A stretch of DNA of 64,000 nt from an uncultured Eubacterium sp. (GTDB lineage Bacteria > Bacillota > Clostridia > Lachnospirales > Lachnospiraceae), in assembly GCA_910584795.1 (NCBI GenBank), contig CAJUBZ010000007.1, positions 64,637 to 128,636 of the forward strand. Direction: 5' to 3'. Below the pieces are notes generated by a model. The model searched no databases, was not told the origin of the DNA, and saw nothing but the letters and a program-made list of their open reading frames with translations. Both the position numbers and the translations under genes were made by a program. Shown here piece by piece: positions 9,115 through 18,128 of this stretch (positions within the stretch are counted from its first letter, which is position 1; each line of letters opens with the position of its first letter).

Positions 9115-10758
9115 ATGATAGAGGTAAAAGAATACAGAGGGCATATTAGAAACTGGGAAATGCTCTGCCATGAATTAGAAATATATGAGGCATTGGGCTA
9201 TTTCACTGAATTATTAGAAAATGAGAATACACAGGATGTCCCGGAGCAGGGAATTATGGCTGCATCTGTCACTGAAGTACCTGTTACGGACAAGGCTATG
9301 ACCCGTAAAGAGCGTGAGGAAGCAATTCTTATTAAAGCATACGAAAAATGGGGATGTGATATGGCAGACCATATTTATGGTATGTTTGCCGTTGCATTAT
9401 GGGATGATGCGGAGCAGAAACTATTTTGTCTGAGAGATCAGTTTGGTACAAAACCTTTCTACTACTATGTAACAGAAGAAGGGAAACTATTATATGGTAC
9501 GACCATAAGACAGATTATGGAGCAGCCGGGGTTTGTGAAAGAATTGAATGAGGAGATGCTTCAGTTGTATCTGAGTCTGACTTATGGAGCAGGAGAAGAT
9601 ACATTCTTTAAAGGCGTAAAGAAACTACTGCCGGGACGATACATGATTTGGAAGAATGGTAAGATGGAGATTGTCCGTTACTGGAAACCGGAGTTTCATC
9701 CGGATGAAAGCAAGTCACTCGAAGACTGGGCAGACGAGATACATACGACAATACGAGAGATAATGCCGGAGGTGAAAGACGAGAATGAAGTGGCAGCATC
9801 CTTTTTATCGGGGGGGGTGGATTCTTCTTATGTACTGGCAATGTCTGATATTCAGACAGCAGCAGCCTGCGGTTATGAAGAAGAACGATTTGATGAGTCT
9901 GTACTGGCAGCTAAGACAGCAGAACTTTTGAAACGTGACTTTAACAGAAGAGTCATAAGTCCCGAAGAGTATTTTGAGATTGTGCCTTATGTAATGTACA
10001 ATATGGAACAGCCTTTGGGTGATGCATCTGCGATTGTTTTTGCACTGGGATGCAGGGCGGCAGCAGAGAAGGCAGAGATCTGTTATTCCGGAGAGGGAGC
10101 AGATGAGTTTTTTGGCGGGTACAATATGTATCGCAATGCAGAGCGTTATGGAGATAACTTAAAGACCTTTTATGTTGGAAATACTAACATTATGAAAGAG
10201 GATGAGAAAAAGAAAATCCTTAAACACTATAATGAAAATGTGCTGCCAATCGACCTAGTGAAAGATATATATGAAGAAACAGAAGAATTAGATCCGTTGT
10301 CAAAGATGTCTAATGTAGATATTCAGATTTGGCTGGAAGGTGATATTTATTTAAATGTTGACAAGATGAGTGAGGCGGCAGGACTGGAAATTAGAATGCC
10401 TCTTACCGATAGAAGAATTTTTGATATTGCATCACGTATGCCGTCAAGGTATAAAGTAAATGATGAGCAGAATAAGGTGGCTTTTCGTACAGCAGCAGCC
10501 AATGTGCTGCCAGAGGAAATTGCTTTTCGTAAGAAGCTTGGTTTTATTGTGCCGATTCGTATATGGATGGCAGATGAGAGATATAATCAGGATGTACAGA
10601 GATTGTTTGGCAGTGAAATTGCAGAGAAGTTCTTCCATGTAAATGAAATAAAAGCAATATTTGATGAGTATATCGGAGGAAATTCAGATAACTGGCGAAA
10701 AGTATGGACGATTTATACATTCTTAGTGTGGTATGAAGAGTATTTTGTGAAAAGATAA
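9115..10758 (+). CDS. AsnB-like asparagine synthase without the glutaminase nucleophile
   Basis: The C-terminal two thirds is a clear asparagine synthase domain with the PP-loop SFLSGGVDSSYV (about residue 230), CYSGEGADEFFGGY and the KMSEAAGLEIRMPLTDRR block. The N-terminal Ntn-glutaminase part is incomplete: the protein begins at MIEVKEYRGHIRNWEML, equivalent to the middle of a normal AsnB, so the first 50-70 residues with Cys1 are missing. What remains (MADHIYGMFAVALWD, RDQFGTKPFYYY) is intact. It may use free ammonia or act on another substrate. The ATG has a poor ribosome binding site. Eight consecutive G at 9810-9817 encode part of the PP-loop and are a possible slippage site. Confidence 0.78.
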   Translation: MIEVKEYRGHIRNWEMLCHELEIYEALGYFTELLENENTQDVPEQGIMAASVTEVPVTDKAMTRKEREEAILIKAYEKWGCDMADHIYGMFAVALWDDAEQKLFCLRDQFGTKPFYYYVTEEGKLLYGTTIRQIMEQPGFVKELNEEMLQLYLSLTYGAGEDTFFKGVKKLLPGRYMIWKNGKMEIVRYWKPEFHPDESKSLEDWADEIHTTIREIMPEVKDENEVAASFLSGGVDSSYVLAMSDIQTAAACGYEEERFDESVLAAKTAELLKRDFNRRVISPEEYFEIVPYVMYNMEQPLGDASAIVFALGCRAAAEKAEICYSGEGADEFFGGYNMYRNAERYGDNLKTFYVGNTNIMKEDEKKKILKHYNENVLPIDLVKDIYEETEELDPLSKMSNVDIQIWLEGDIYLNVDKMSEAAGLEIRMPLTDRRIFDIASRMPSRYKVNDEQNKVAFRTAAANVLPEEIAFRKKLGFIVPIRIWMADERYNQDVQRLFGSEIAEKFFHVNEIKAIFDEYIGGNSDNWRKVWTIYTFLVWYEEYFVKR

Positions 10759-10785
10759 ACAGTATAAATTTTAGTACGAATGTGA

Positions 10786-10814
10786 TTGACTTCATAAACA
10801 ATAGATAGTATCAT
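10786..10814 (+). promoter_or_regulatory. Sigma-A-type promoter
   Basis: TTGACT and TATCAT are separated by 17 bases, about 70 bases before the DUF6273 gene. Confidence 0.55.
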
Positions 10815-10883
10815 TTGATTATAAGATTTATAAGTGATCACATAATAAATTTTATAGTCTTAAAAAAATAGGGGGAACACGCG

Positions 10884-11972
10884 ATGAAGAAATGTTTTAA
10901 AAAATTAGTATCATTAGTATGTGCGTCAGCATTAGCAGTATCAATGCTGTCTACATATTGCACAGATGTAAAAGCAGCTACAGTGTCGGGACATGAATTG
11001 AAGAATCCTGTAAAGGAGTCTTCAAATACAGAATGGGACTGTGTCTGGTTTGGAAGTTACCCACAGGCAGAAGTTGTACCATCGAGTACATACACTGCAA
11101 TAAACAATGATTTGCTTCAAGATGGTGATCTTATTGTATCAGAAGAGTTATATAATAAACTCATCAAAGCAAAAGACATGGATTGGAATGAAAATGGTGA
11201 TATCAATTTAGAGGGCACATACTATAGACGAATCAAAAAATCTGATGCCACATCTTCCACAGTAATTAGTCCAGGACCATTGGGTAAAGTACTGACAACA
11301 TATCAGTGGGACAGTGATTCAGAATATCATTATTTTAAATATGAACCAATTAAGTGGAGAGTATTGAATATCACAGGAGATGATGCATTATTGCTGGCGG
11401 ATCAAGGGTTAGATAATCCGGCAGAGAGTAAAAAGATAAGTTACTGGAACCGATCAGAAGTTAGAACATGGTTGAATGGTGATAGTAGTGATACTTTTAT
11501 AAAAACAGCATTTAGTGCAGCAGAAAGAGCTGCCATTAAAACTTCTCAAATAACAGAAAATCAGACAATCGTATCAGATAAAATATTTTTATTATCAGAG
11601 TCTGATGTTCTTAAAGAGTCATATGGTTTTAGTAATGATGAAACCAGTCTGGACAGAGCTAGATGGAGCAGAAGCAGCACTTTTTCTAAAGCAATGGGAA
11701 CGCACATAAATAAAGAATTTATATCTATTCCATATTATGGATGTAGTCCATGGATGCTGCGGTCAGCTAAGTATAACCCTCCTAGCAGGAGTGGTCCGGC
11801 GAATTATCAGCAGCGATGTGTCGGTTCAATGGGAAATGTTGTATATACATTGGCTGATTATACAAATCTAACGATTGGATGTAGTACCGTTCGTCCGGTT
11901 TTACACCTTGACATCTCATCTTCTTCCAGAGTATGTTCTTATGCAGGTACAGTGAATAGTAATGGAAGATAA
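10884..11972 (+). CDS. Secreted DUF6273 domain protein
   Basis: A signal peptide is evident (MKKCFKKLVSLVCASALAVS, cleavage near VKA-A at about residue 32). The mature part has the DUF6273 pattern: CVWFGSYPQ, EPIKWRVLNITGDDALLLAD, SEVRTWLNG, a serine-rich middle, WMLRSA and a final TVRPVLHLDIS. The fold occurs in many secreted gut-Firmicute proteins; no activity is known to me. A GGGGG ribosome binding site precedes the ATG. It has its own promoter and terminator, so it is monocistronic. Confidence 0.8.
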   Translation: MKKCFKKLVSLVCASALAVSMLSTYCTDVKAATVSGHELKNPVKESSNTEWDCVWFGSYPQAEVVPSSTYTAINNDLLQDGDLIVSEELYNKLIKAKDMDWNENGDINLEGTYYRRIKKSDATSSTVISPGPLGKVLTTYQWDSDSEYHYFKYEPIKWRVLNITGDDALLLADQGLDNPAESKKISYWNRSEVRTWLNGDSSDTFIKTAFSAAERAAIKTSQITENQTIVSDKIFLLSESDVLKESYGFSNDETSLDRARWSRSSTFSKAMGTHINKEFISIPYYGCSPWMLRSAKYNPPSRSGPANYQQRCVGSMGNVVYTLADYTNLTIGCSTVRPVLHLDISSSSRVCSYAGTVNSNGR

Positions 11973-11987
11973 ATAAACATAATATTT

Positions 11988-12024
11988 CTGCCTGGAGTAT
12001 TTAAAAAAATCCAGGCAGTTTTTT
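11988..12024 (+). terminator. Rho-independent terminator
   Basis: CTGCCTGGA and TCCAGGCAG form a perfect 9-bp stem followed by six T. Confidence 0.9.
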
Positions 12025-12105
12025 ATTATAAAAGCATATGATAGAAAATGAAACAAATAATATAAAAGTTAAAAAATAGATAATTTTATAAGGAGTGGCG
12101 AATTA

Positions 12106-13080
12106 ATGAAAAATATGAAAAAAATAGCAGTACTAACAAGTGGTGGAGATGCACCAGGAATGAATTCAGCCATTCGGGCAGTAGTATATAGTGCACATCA
12201 GTTTGGAATACAGGTGGTAGGAGTTCTGCGTGGATATGACGGATTGATAGATTGGGAGACGATTCCTTTGGGACTGGATGAAGTAAGAAACATTAATAAT
12301 CAGGGGGGAACAATCCTATATACAAGCCGCAGTGAGCGTTTTTTACACTCAGAATATAGAAAAAAGGCAGCAGAGAATCTTAGGGAGAATAACATTGATG
12401 CTGTTGTTGCAATTGGTGGTGATGGAACGCTCCGCGGAGCAATAGATTTTCAAAAAGAGGGAATTCCTGTGATGTGTATTCCGGGAACAATTGATAGAGA
12501 TGTGGCATGTACGGAGTATACTTTAGGTTTCGATACTGCAGCAAATACAGCAACAGAAGCCATTGACAAAATAAGAGATTCTTCAGTATCTCATGGCAGG
12601 TGCAGTGTTGTAGAAGTGATGGGGAGAAAACGTGGGTATATTGCTTTGTGGGCAGGAATGGCTACTTCTGCTGATGCGATTATTCTTCCGGAAAAATGGA
12701 ATGGAGATTTTGACAGCGTTATCGATGCGATTAAGCAGCGTCATGCAGATGGCAGAGACAGTTATCTGGTGGTAGTAGCAGAAGGAGTTACAGATGCACC
12801 GGAACTGGCAGAAATGATACGGGAGAAGACTGGTATTGAGTCGAGAGTATCTGTGCTGGGATATATTCAGCGAGGAGGAAATCCCACAGCAAAAGATAGG
12901 ATGTATGGCTCATTAATGGGAGCTTACGCTGTTGAAATTTTAATTCAAGGTAAAAAAAATCGTATTGTTGCGATTAAGAATGATATGCTGGTAGACTACG
13001 ATATTATAGAAGCACCAGCGGTGGAAAATAACCAGTTAGATTCATTTCAGTATAAGATGAGTTTAAGATTGTCAGAATAG
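12106..13080 (+). CDS. pfkA: ATP-dependent 6-phosphofructokinase
   Basis: PFK phosphorylates fructose 6-phosphate in glycolysis. The 324-residue length and motifs fit PfkA: TSGGDAPGMNSAIRAVV at the N-terminus, GGDGTLRGA, and VVEVMGRKRGYIAL. The glycines at the positions equivalent to 104 and 124 of the E. coli enzyme point to ATP rather than pyrophosphate. The catalytic loop, normally TIDND, reads TIDRD (residues 128-132): the catalytic aspartates are kept but the intervening asparagine is arginine. The ribosome binding site is AGGAG. It is followed by prfC after 95 bases. Confidence 0.93.
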   Translation: MKNMKKIAVLTSGGDAPGMNSAIRAVVYSAHQFGIQVVGVLRGYDGLIDWETIPLGLDEVRNINNQGGTILYTSRSERFLHSEYRKKAAENLRENNIDAVVAIGGDGTLRGAIDFQKEGIPVMCIPGTIDRDVACTEYTLGFDTAANTATEAIDKIRDSSVSHGRCSVVEVMGRKRGYIALWAGMATSADAIILPEKWNGDFDSVIDAIKQRHADGRDSYLVVVAEGVTDAPELAEMIREKTGIESRVSVLGYIQRGGNPTAKDRMYGSLMGAYAVEILIQGKKNRIVAIKNDMLVDYDIIEAPAVENNQLDSFQYKMSLRLSE

Positions 13081-13175
13081 AAATAATTGGATATAATAAA
13101 TCCGGTGTACCGCACGAAAAAATGATTCATATAACAAGTACACAAATAAAGAGAATTATTTCATTGGAGATTAAC

Positions 13176-14771
13176 ATGTCAGAAAATATTAGAAAAGAAA
13201 TTGAGAATCGCAGAACATTTGCAATTATTTCCCATCCGGATGCTGGTAAAACTACATTGACGGAAAAGTTTTTGTTATATGGAGGGGCAATCAATACAGC
13301 AGGTTCTGTGAAAGGAAAGGCAAACTCAAAGTATGCTGTTTCCGACTGGATGGATATTGAGAAGGAGAGAGGAATTTCGGTTACATCATCTGCATTACAG
13401 TTTCAGTATGATGGATATTGTATCAATATTCTGGATACACCGGGACATCAGGATTTTTCAGAAGACACATATCGTACGCTGATGGCGGCGGATTCAGCAG
13501 TGATGGTTATTGACGCCTCGAAGGGTGTTGAGGCACAGACAATTAAACTTTTTAAGGTTTGTGTAATGAGACACATTCCAATATTCACTTTTATTAATAA
13601 AATGGATTTAGAGGCAAGAGATCCATATGAGTTATTAGAAGAAATTGAAAACGTTCTTGGAATTAAAACATGCCCGATGAACTGGCCGATTGGTTCAGGA
13701 AAGCAGTTTAAGGGTGTTTATGATAGAGACACAAAGAAAATTTCTATGTTTCAGGCAGTTTCAGTCGGTGGAGCAAAGAGTGCTGCAGAGACTACTTACG
13801 ATATAGAGGATGCTGCATTTCAGCAGGAAATCGGAGACGATTTATACGAACAACTAGCAGAAGATGTAGAGTTACTGGATGGAGCAAGTGAGCCTTTTGA
13901 TCAGGAATTGGTAGATAAAGGAGAGCTTTCACCGGTATTTTTCGGTTCAGCGTTGACGACTTTTGGTGTGGAGACTTTCTTAGAGCATTTCTTAAAGATG
14001 ACAGAATCGCCACTTCCAAGAATGTCAGATGCCGGTTTAATTAATCCCGTAGAAGAAGACTTTTCCGGATTTATTTTTAAGATTCAGGCAAATATGAATA
14101 AAGCACATCATGATAGAATTGCGTTTATGAGAATCTGTTCCGGAAAATTTGATGCTACAAAGGACATATATCATGTACAGAGTGGCAGAAAGATGAAGCT
14201 TTCCCGTCCACAGCAGATTATGGCACAGGACAGAAAGGTTATTGATGAGGCATATGCAGGGGATGTGATGGGAGTATTCGACCCGGGAGTATTCTCTATA
14301 GGAGATACGATATGCATGCCGGGAAAGAAGTTTGCCTATGAAGGAATTCCAACTTTTGCACCAGAGCATTTTTGCAGACTGGTTGCACTGGACTCCATGA
14401 AGCGTAAGCAGTTTATGAAAGGGGTTACTCAGATTGCTCAGGAAGGCGCGATTCAGATATTTCAGGATTACAATCTGGAAATGTCAGAGATTATTGTTGG
14501 TGTAGTAGGTGTACTGCAATTTGATGTGTTAAAATATAGAATGGAAAACGAGTATGGCTGTGATGTACGACTGGACCCGTTACCATATACACATATTCGC
14601 TGGGTAAAAGACCCTGCTGCAGATTTAAATAGTTTGAAATGTCCAAGTGATACAAAAAAAGTAAAGGATATGAAAGGTAATCCGTTGATTTTATTCTCTA
14701 ACGAGTGGTCCATTCGAATGACATTAGAGAGAAATGAAGGATTGGAGTTTGAAGAGTTCTGGAAAAATTAG
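13176..14771 (+). CDS. prfC: Peptide chain release factor 3
   Basis: RF3 is the GTPase that removes RF1 or RF2 from the ribosome after termination. At 531 residues it matches E. coli RF3 (529). The G domain has SHPDAGKTTL (P-loop), the ERGISVTSSALQF switch I region, DTPGHQDF (G3) and NKMD (G4). The N-terminal MSENIRKEIENRRTFAIISH is the family start; an ATG 18 codons upstream is open but the one used has GGAG before it. A terminator follows directly. Confidence 0.95.
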   Translation: MSENIRKEIENRRTFAIISHPDAGKTTLTEKFLLYGGAINTAGSVKGKANSKYAVSDWMDIEKERGISVTSSALQFQYDGYCINILDTPGHQDFSEDTYRTLMAADSAVMVIDASKGVEAQTIKLFKVCVMRHIPIFTFINKMDLEARDPYELLEEIENVLGIKTCPMNWPIGSGKQFKGVYDRDTKKISMFQAVSVGGAKSAAETTYDIEDAAFQQEIGDDLYEQLAEDVELLDGASEPFDQELVDKGELSPVFFGSALTTFGVETFLEHFLKMTESPLPRMSDAGLINPVEEDFSGFIFKIQANMNKAHHDRIAFMRICSGKFDATKDIYHVQSGRKMKLSRPQQIMAQDRKVIDEAYAGDVMGVFDPGVFSIGDTICMPGKKFAYEGIPTFAPEHFCRLVALDSMKRKQFMKGVTQIAQEGAIQIFQDYNLEMSEIIVGVVGVLQFDVLKYRMENEYGCDVRLDPLPYTHIRWVKDPAADLNSLKCPSDTKKVKDMKGNPLILFSNEWSIRMTLERNEGLEFEEFWKN

Positions 14772-14800
14772 AAAAGAATTGAAAGAATATATATCAAAAA

Positions 14801-14840
14801 AATGTACCGAGAGTAAAAAAAATCTTTGGTACATTTTTTA
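14801..14840 (+). terminator. Rho-independent terminator
   Basis: AATGTACC and GGTACATT form the stem, with a T-rich tail immediately after. Confidence 0.85.
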
Positions 14841-14910
14841 TTTATTCAGAAAAATTACTGTCTATTCTTTTTATAAAGTGATAATATATTTAGTATAGAA
14901 AGGAAAAGAA

Positions 14911-15333
14911 ATGGACAAGAAGCAGATACAAAAATTAATTGAGCAGGCAGCAGATCAGATAAAATACTGCTATGCACCATATTCGGGTTTTAAAGTAGGG
15001 GCTGCACTACTTACAAAGAATGGGAAAATATATACAGGCTGTAATATTGAAAATGCAGCATATACACCGACCAATTGTGCTGAGCGGACAGCTTTTTTCA
15101 AGGCTGTAAGCGAGGGAGAGATTGAGTTCCAGGCAATATGTGTTGTAGGAGGAAAGGATGGCGCAATAGAAATGTATACAACGCCTTGTGGTGTATGCAG
15201 ACAGGTCATGATGGAATTTTGCAATCCGGAAACATTCCAGATTATTTTGGCAGCAGATATAGAAAAATACAAGGTATTGTGGTTAAAAGATTTACTGCCA
15301 ATGGGATTTGGACCAGATAATGTGAAAAAATAA
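14911..15333 (+). CDS. cdd: Cytidine deaminase
   Basis: It deaminates cytidine and deoxycytidine to uridine and deoxyuridine. The 140-residue size is that of the small tetrameric form. Zinc and catalytic residues are visible in NCAERTAFFKAVSEG (Cys-Ala-Glu) and PCGVCRQVMMEF (Cys-x-x-Cys); the substrate motif is GCNIENAAYTPT. It is the first gene of a nucleoside salvage run (acyltransferase gene, udp, add, deoB), which turns its product into uracil plus ribose 1-phosphate. Confidence 0.96.
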   Translation: MDKKQIQKLIEQAADQIKYCYAPYSGFKVGAALLTKNGKIYTGCNIENAAYTPTNCAERTAFFKAVSEGEIEFQAICVVGGKDGAIEMYTTPCGVCRQVMMEFCNPETFQIILAADIEKYKVLWLKDLLPMGFGPDNVKK

Positions 15334-15351
15334 ATTTATTAGGAGATGAAC

Positions 15352-16203
15352 ATGGAAAAGATATTAGAAATATCTGAATGTGAAAAACTGAAGGACAACA
15401 AAGCAATTTGCAATGGGGATAACATTGAGATGAAAAATTCCAGTATCATATTTTCAGGACAAGGTAATATTTTGGTGTTGGATAATCAGGTGAGACTGGT
15501 GAATAGCAAAATTCATTTTAAAGGAAATAATTGTGTTGTTTATTTAAGAAGCAATCCGAAAAATGATTATTATTTGAATATTGCAGTGAGCAATGAAAAC
15601 TGTGTTTATATAGGAGAGCGAAACTATTTTAACGGAACACTGAATATGGTGGTATCGGAATATCAAAATATTTTAATAGGTGATAATGGTGTGTTTGCTT
15701 TTGGAATATGGATGCGGACTGGCGATGCTCATGCGCTATATGATATCCATACAAGAAAGAGAATTAATTACGGAAAGTCCATTCTTGTGGGTGACCATGT
15801 GTGGCTGGGGCAGTCGGCAATGGTTTTGAAAGGGACACAGTTTGGGTCCGGTGCAGTGCTTGGTGGTGGAAGTCTCATATCTAACAAGGTTGTTCCTTCG
15901 CATACATTGTTTGCTGGAAATCCTGCAAAGAAATTAAAAGAGGATATTGCACATTTAAATTGGGGTGTACATAGCTGGACCAGAGACAAAATGAAATTGT
16001 ATGATGAGATGAATGATGAGGTTTATGTTTTCGAAAAATCAAAGAAAAATTGTAAAAGCCTAAAAGAGATTGACCAGTTATTAAAGGGGAAGACAAAGGC
16101 AGAGGAAAAGGTGCAAATCATTCAAAAGTATCTGGTACAGGAAAAAGATGTAAATCGATTTTATATTGGAAAAGTAAATAAACGCAGAGGTATTTTTAAA
16201 TAA
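15352..16203 (+). CDS. Left-handed beta-helix (hexapeptide) acyltransferase
   Basis: The 283-residue protein has a parallel beta-helix character: irregular N-terminal rungs (residues 20-100), then the transferase core with GDNGVFAFGIWMRTGDAHALYD and VGDHVWLGQSAMVLKGTQFGSGAVLGGGSLI, ending in the usual FAGNPAKKLKED. Histidines in GDAHALYD and GDHVWLG are likely catalytic. Family members acetylate sugars or amino sugars; the acceptor here is unknown. AGGAG lies six bases before this ATG, while the ATG at 15346 is too close to that site. It sits 18 bases after cdd, an odd place for a surface-sugar enzyme. Confidence 0.8.
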   Translation: MEKILEISECEKLKDNKAICNGDNIEMKNSSIIFSGQGNILVLDNQVRLVNSKIHFKGNNCVVYLRSNPKNDYYLNIAVSNENCVYIGERNYFNGTLNMVVSEYQNILIGDNGVFAFGIWMRTGDAHALYDIHTRKRINYGKSILVGDHVWLGQSAMVLKGTQFGSGAVLGGGSLISNKVVPSHTLFAGNPAKKLKEDIAHLNWGVHSWTRDKMKLYDEMNDEVYVFEKSKKNCKSLKEIDQLLKGKTKAEEKVQIIQKYLVQEKDVNRFYIGKVNKRRGIFK

Positions 16204-16254
16204 AAGTATCGTGGGCTAGAAAAATAACTTTGTATGAAATGAAAGAGGTGTGCT

Positions 16255-17028
16255 ATGAAAAATTATTCAGAGAATCCAAACAAACAATATCATATTCAGG
16301 TAGGAAAAGGTGAAGTCGGTCGATATGTAATTATGCCGGGAGACCCGAAACGATGTGAAAAGATTGCTGAATATCTGGATAATCCCATTTTGATGGCCGA
16401 TAATCGGGAATATGTTACATACACGGGAACTCTTGATGGAGTAAAGGTAAGTGTTACGTCTACTGGAATTGGCGGGCCGTCGGCAGCAATTGCTATGGAG
16501 GAATTGTACCGATGTGGGGCAGATACTTTTGTCAGAGTAGGAACATGTGGCGGTATGCAGCCAGAGGTAAAAAGTGGAGATATTGTGATTGCCACAGGTG
16601 CCGTTCGTATGGAAGGAACAAGCAGAGAATATGCACCGATGGAGTTTCCGGCAGTAGCGGATATTTCTATAACAAACGCATTGACAAAGGCAGCAAGACA
16701 GAAAGAATTTTCTTATCATGCAGGAGTAGTTCAGTGTAAGGATTCTTTTTATGGACAACATGAGCCGGAAACAAAACCAGTTCATTATGAATTAAAGAAT
16801 AAATGGGAAGCGTGGAAGAGACTGGGGTGCCTGGCTTCTGAAATGGAGTCGGCAGCATTGTTTATTGTGGCAAGTTATCTGAAAGTAAGAGCTGGTTCCT
16901 GTTTTCTTGTGGTGGCAAATCAGGAGAGAGAAAAGCAGGGATTAGAAAATCCGGTAGTACATGATACAGAGATGGCGATTCAGACAGCAATTGAAGCTGT
17001 TAGAAATTTGATTCGTGAAGATAAATAG
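16255..17028 (+). CDS. udp: Uridine phosphorylase
   Basis: It splits uridine with phosphate to uracil and ribose 1-phosphate. The 257-residue protein has the PNP_UDP_1 layout: the phosphate-binding VIMPGDPKRCEKIA, TSTGIGGPSAAIAMEEL, VRVGTCGGMQ, the uridine-specific KDSFYGQHEPE loop, and SEMESAALF that binds the ribose. GAGGTG precedes the ATG. It receives the product of cdd and passes ribose 1-phosphate to the deoB product. Confidence 0.94.
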   Translation: MKNYSENPNKQYHIQVGKGEVGRYVIMPGDPKRCEKIAEYLDNPILMADNREYVTYTGTLDGVKVSVTSTGIGGPSAAIAMEELYRCGADTFVRVGTCGGMQPEVKSGDIVIATGAVRMEGTSREYAPMEFPAVADISITNALTKAARQKEFSYHAGVVQCKDSFYGQHEPETKPVHYELKNKWEAWKRLGCLASEMESAALFIVASYLKVRAGSCFLVVANQEREKQGLENPVVHDTEMAIQTAIEAVRNLIREDK

Positions 17029-17081
17029 TTGTGGTTTGTGATAGCGTGTGAAAAATGGGACTGCCGAGAAGGAGGAGAGGG

Positions 17082-18059
17082 ATGACAATAGAAGAATTAA
17101 AGAGAATGCCAAAAATAGAACTACATTGTCATCTGGATGGTTCGCTTAGCAGAGAATTTATAGAGAAAAGACTTAAAAGAAGTGTGTCGGAAAAGGAGTT
17201 AAGCGTATCTGATGATTGTTCCGATTTAGTAGAATATTTAGAAAAGTTTGATTTGCCATTGGAATGTTTACAGGATGAAGAGGGGCTGGCAGAGGCAGGA
17301 TATGATGTGTTAAAAACGATAAGAAAGGAAAACGTGATTTATGCAGAAATCCGTTTTGCTCCATTGCTTTCGATTACAGAAGAAATGGATACCAGACAGG
17401 TAATTCAGGCTTTGTTAAGGGGACTGGAAAAAGGTAAAAAGGATTTTGGAGTAGAATATAATGTAATTGTTTGTGCCATGAGACATCACAGCATGGAGCA
17501 TAATTATGAGATGATAAAAGCTGCCAGTGAATTTTTAGGGAAAGGTGTATGTGCAGCAGATCTGGCAGGAGCGGAGGCACAGTATCCCATGGCTGAATTT
17601 ATGGAGTTGTTTTATAAAGTCAAAAAACTGGGAATACCATTTACAATTCATGCAGGAGAATGTGGAAACCCACAGAATATAGAAGATGCATTGACAGCCG
17701 GGGCAGGGAGGATAGGCCATGGCATTGCTATGAGAGAAAAACAGGACATAAAGGAGTTTGTAAAGAATCATCATATTGGAATCGAGATGTGTCCTATCAG
17801 TAATTTACAGACAAAAGCGGTAAAAAGTGTAAATGAATATCCTATCAGGGAATTTTTAGATGCAGGATTACTGGTTACTATTAATACGGATAATCGTACA
17901 GTCAGTAATACTTCTATGACAAAAGAACTTAAGTTTGTACAGGAAGCATATGGAATCAGCGATGAGGAAGTTAGAGTAATGATGAAAAATGCAATAGAAG
18001 TATCTTTTGCAGGTGAAGAAGTAAAAGGAAAGTTAAGAGAAAGAATTATAGAAAATTAA
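17082..18059 (+). CDS. add: Adenosine deaminase
   Basis: It converts adenosine to inosine. The zinc-binding amidohydrolase motifs are present in order: KIELHCHLDGSLS at the N-terminus, HAGE, GHGIAM, CPISN and TINTDNRTVSNT. At 325 residues it is normal size. The start used follows GGAGGAGAGG; an upstream ATG at 17055 would add nine residues rich in arginine. It belongs to the cdd-udp-deoB salvage cluster. Confidence 0.94.
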   Translation: MTIEELKRMPKIELHCHLDGSLSREFIEKRLKRSVSEKELSVSDDCSDLVEYLEKFDLPLECLQDEEGLAEAGYDVLKTIRKENVIYAEIRFAPLLSITEEMDTRQVIQALLRGLEKGKKDFGVEYNVIVCAMRHHSMEHNYEMIKAASEFLGKGVCAADLAGAEAQYPMAEFMELFYKVKKLGIPFTIHAGECGNPQNIEDALTAGAGRIGHGIAMREKQDIKEFVKNHHIGIEMCPISNLQTKAVKSVNEYPIREFLDAGLLVTINTDNRTVSNTSMTKELKFVQEAYGISDEEVRVMMKNAIEVSFAGEEVKGKLRERIIEN

Positions 18060-18128
18060 TGAACGCTAATTTTATAGAAATGAATTACTGAAATAGGAAT
18101 AATTGATGATATGGAAAGAGGTGGCGAA

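Noticed and set aside
8886..9149. An 87-residue frame across the end of the ABC-ATPase gene and the AsnB-like start
   Set aside because: It overlaps two clear genes in another frame and has low-complexity composition.
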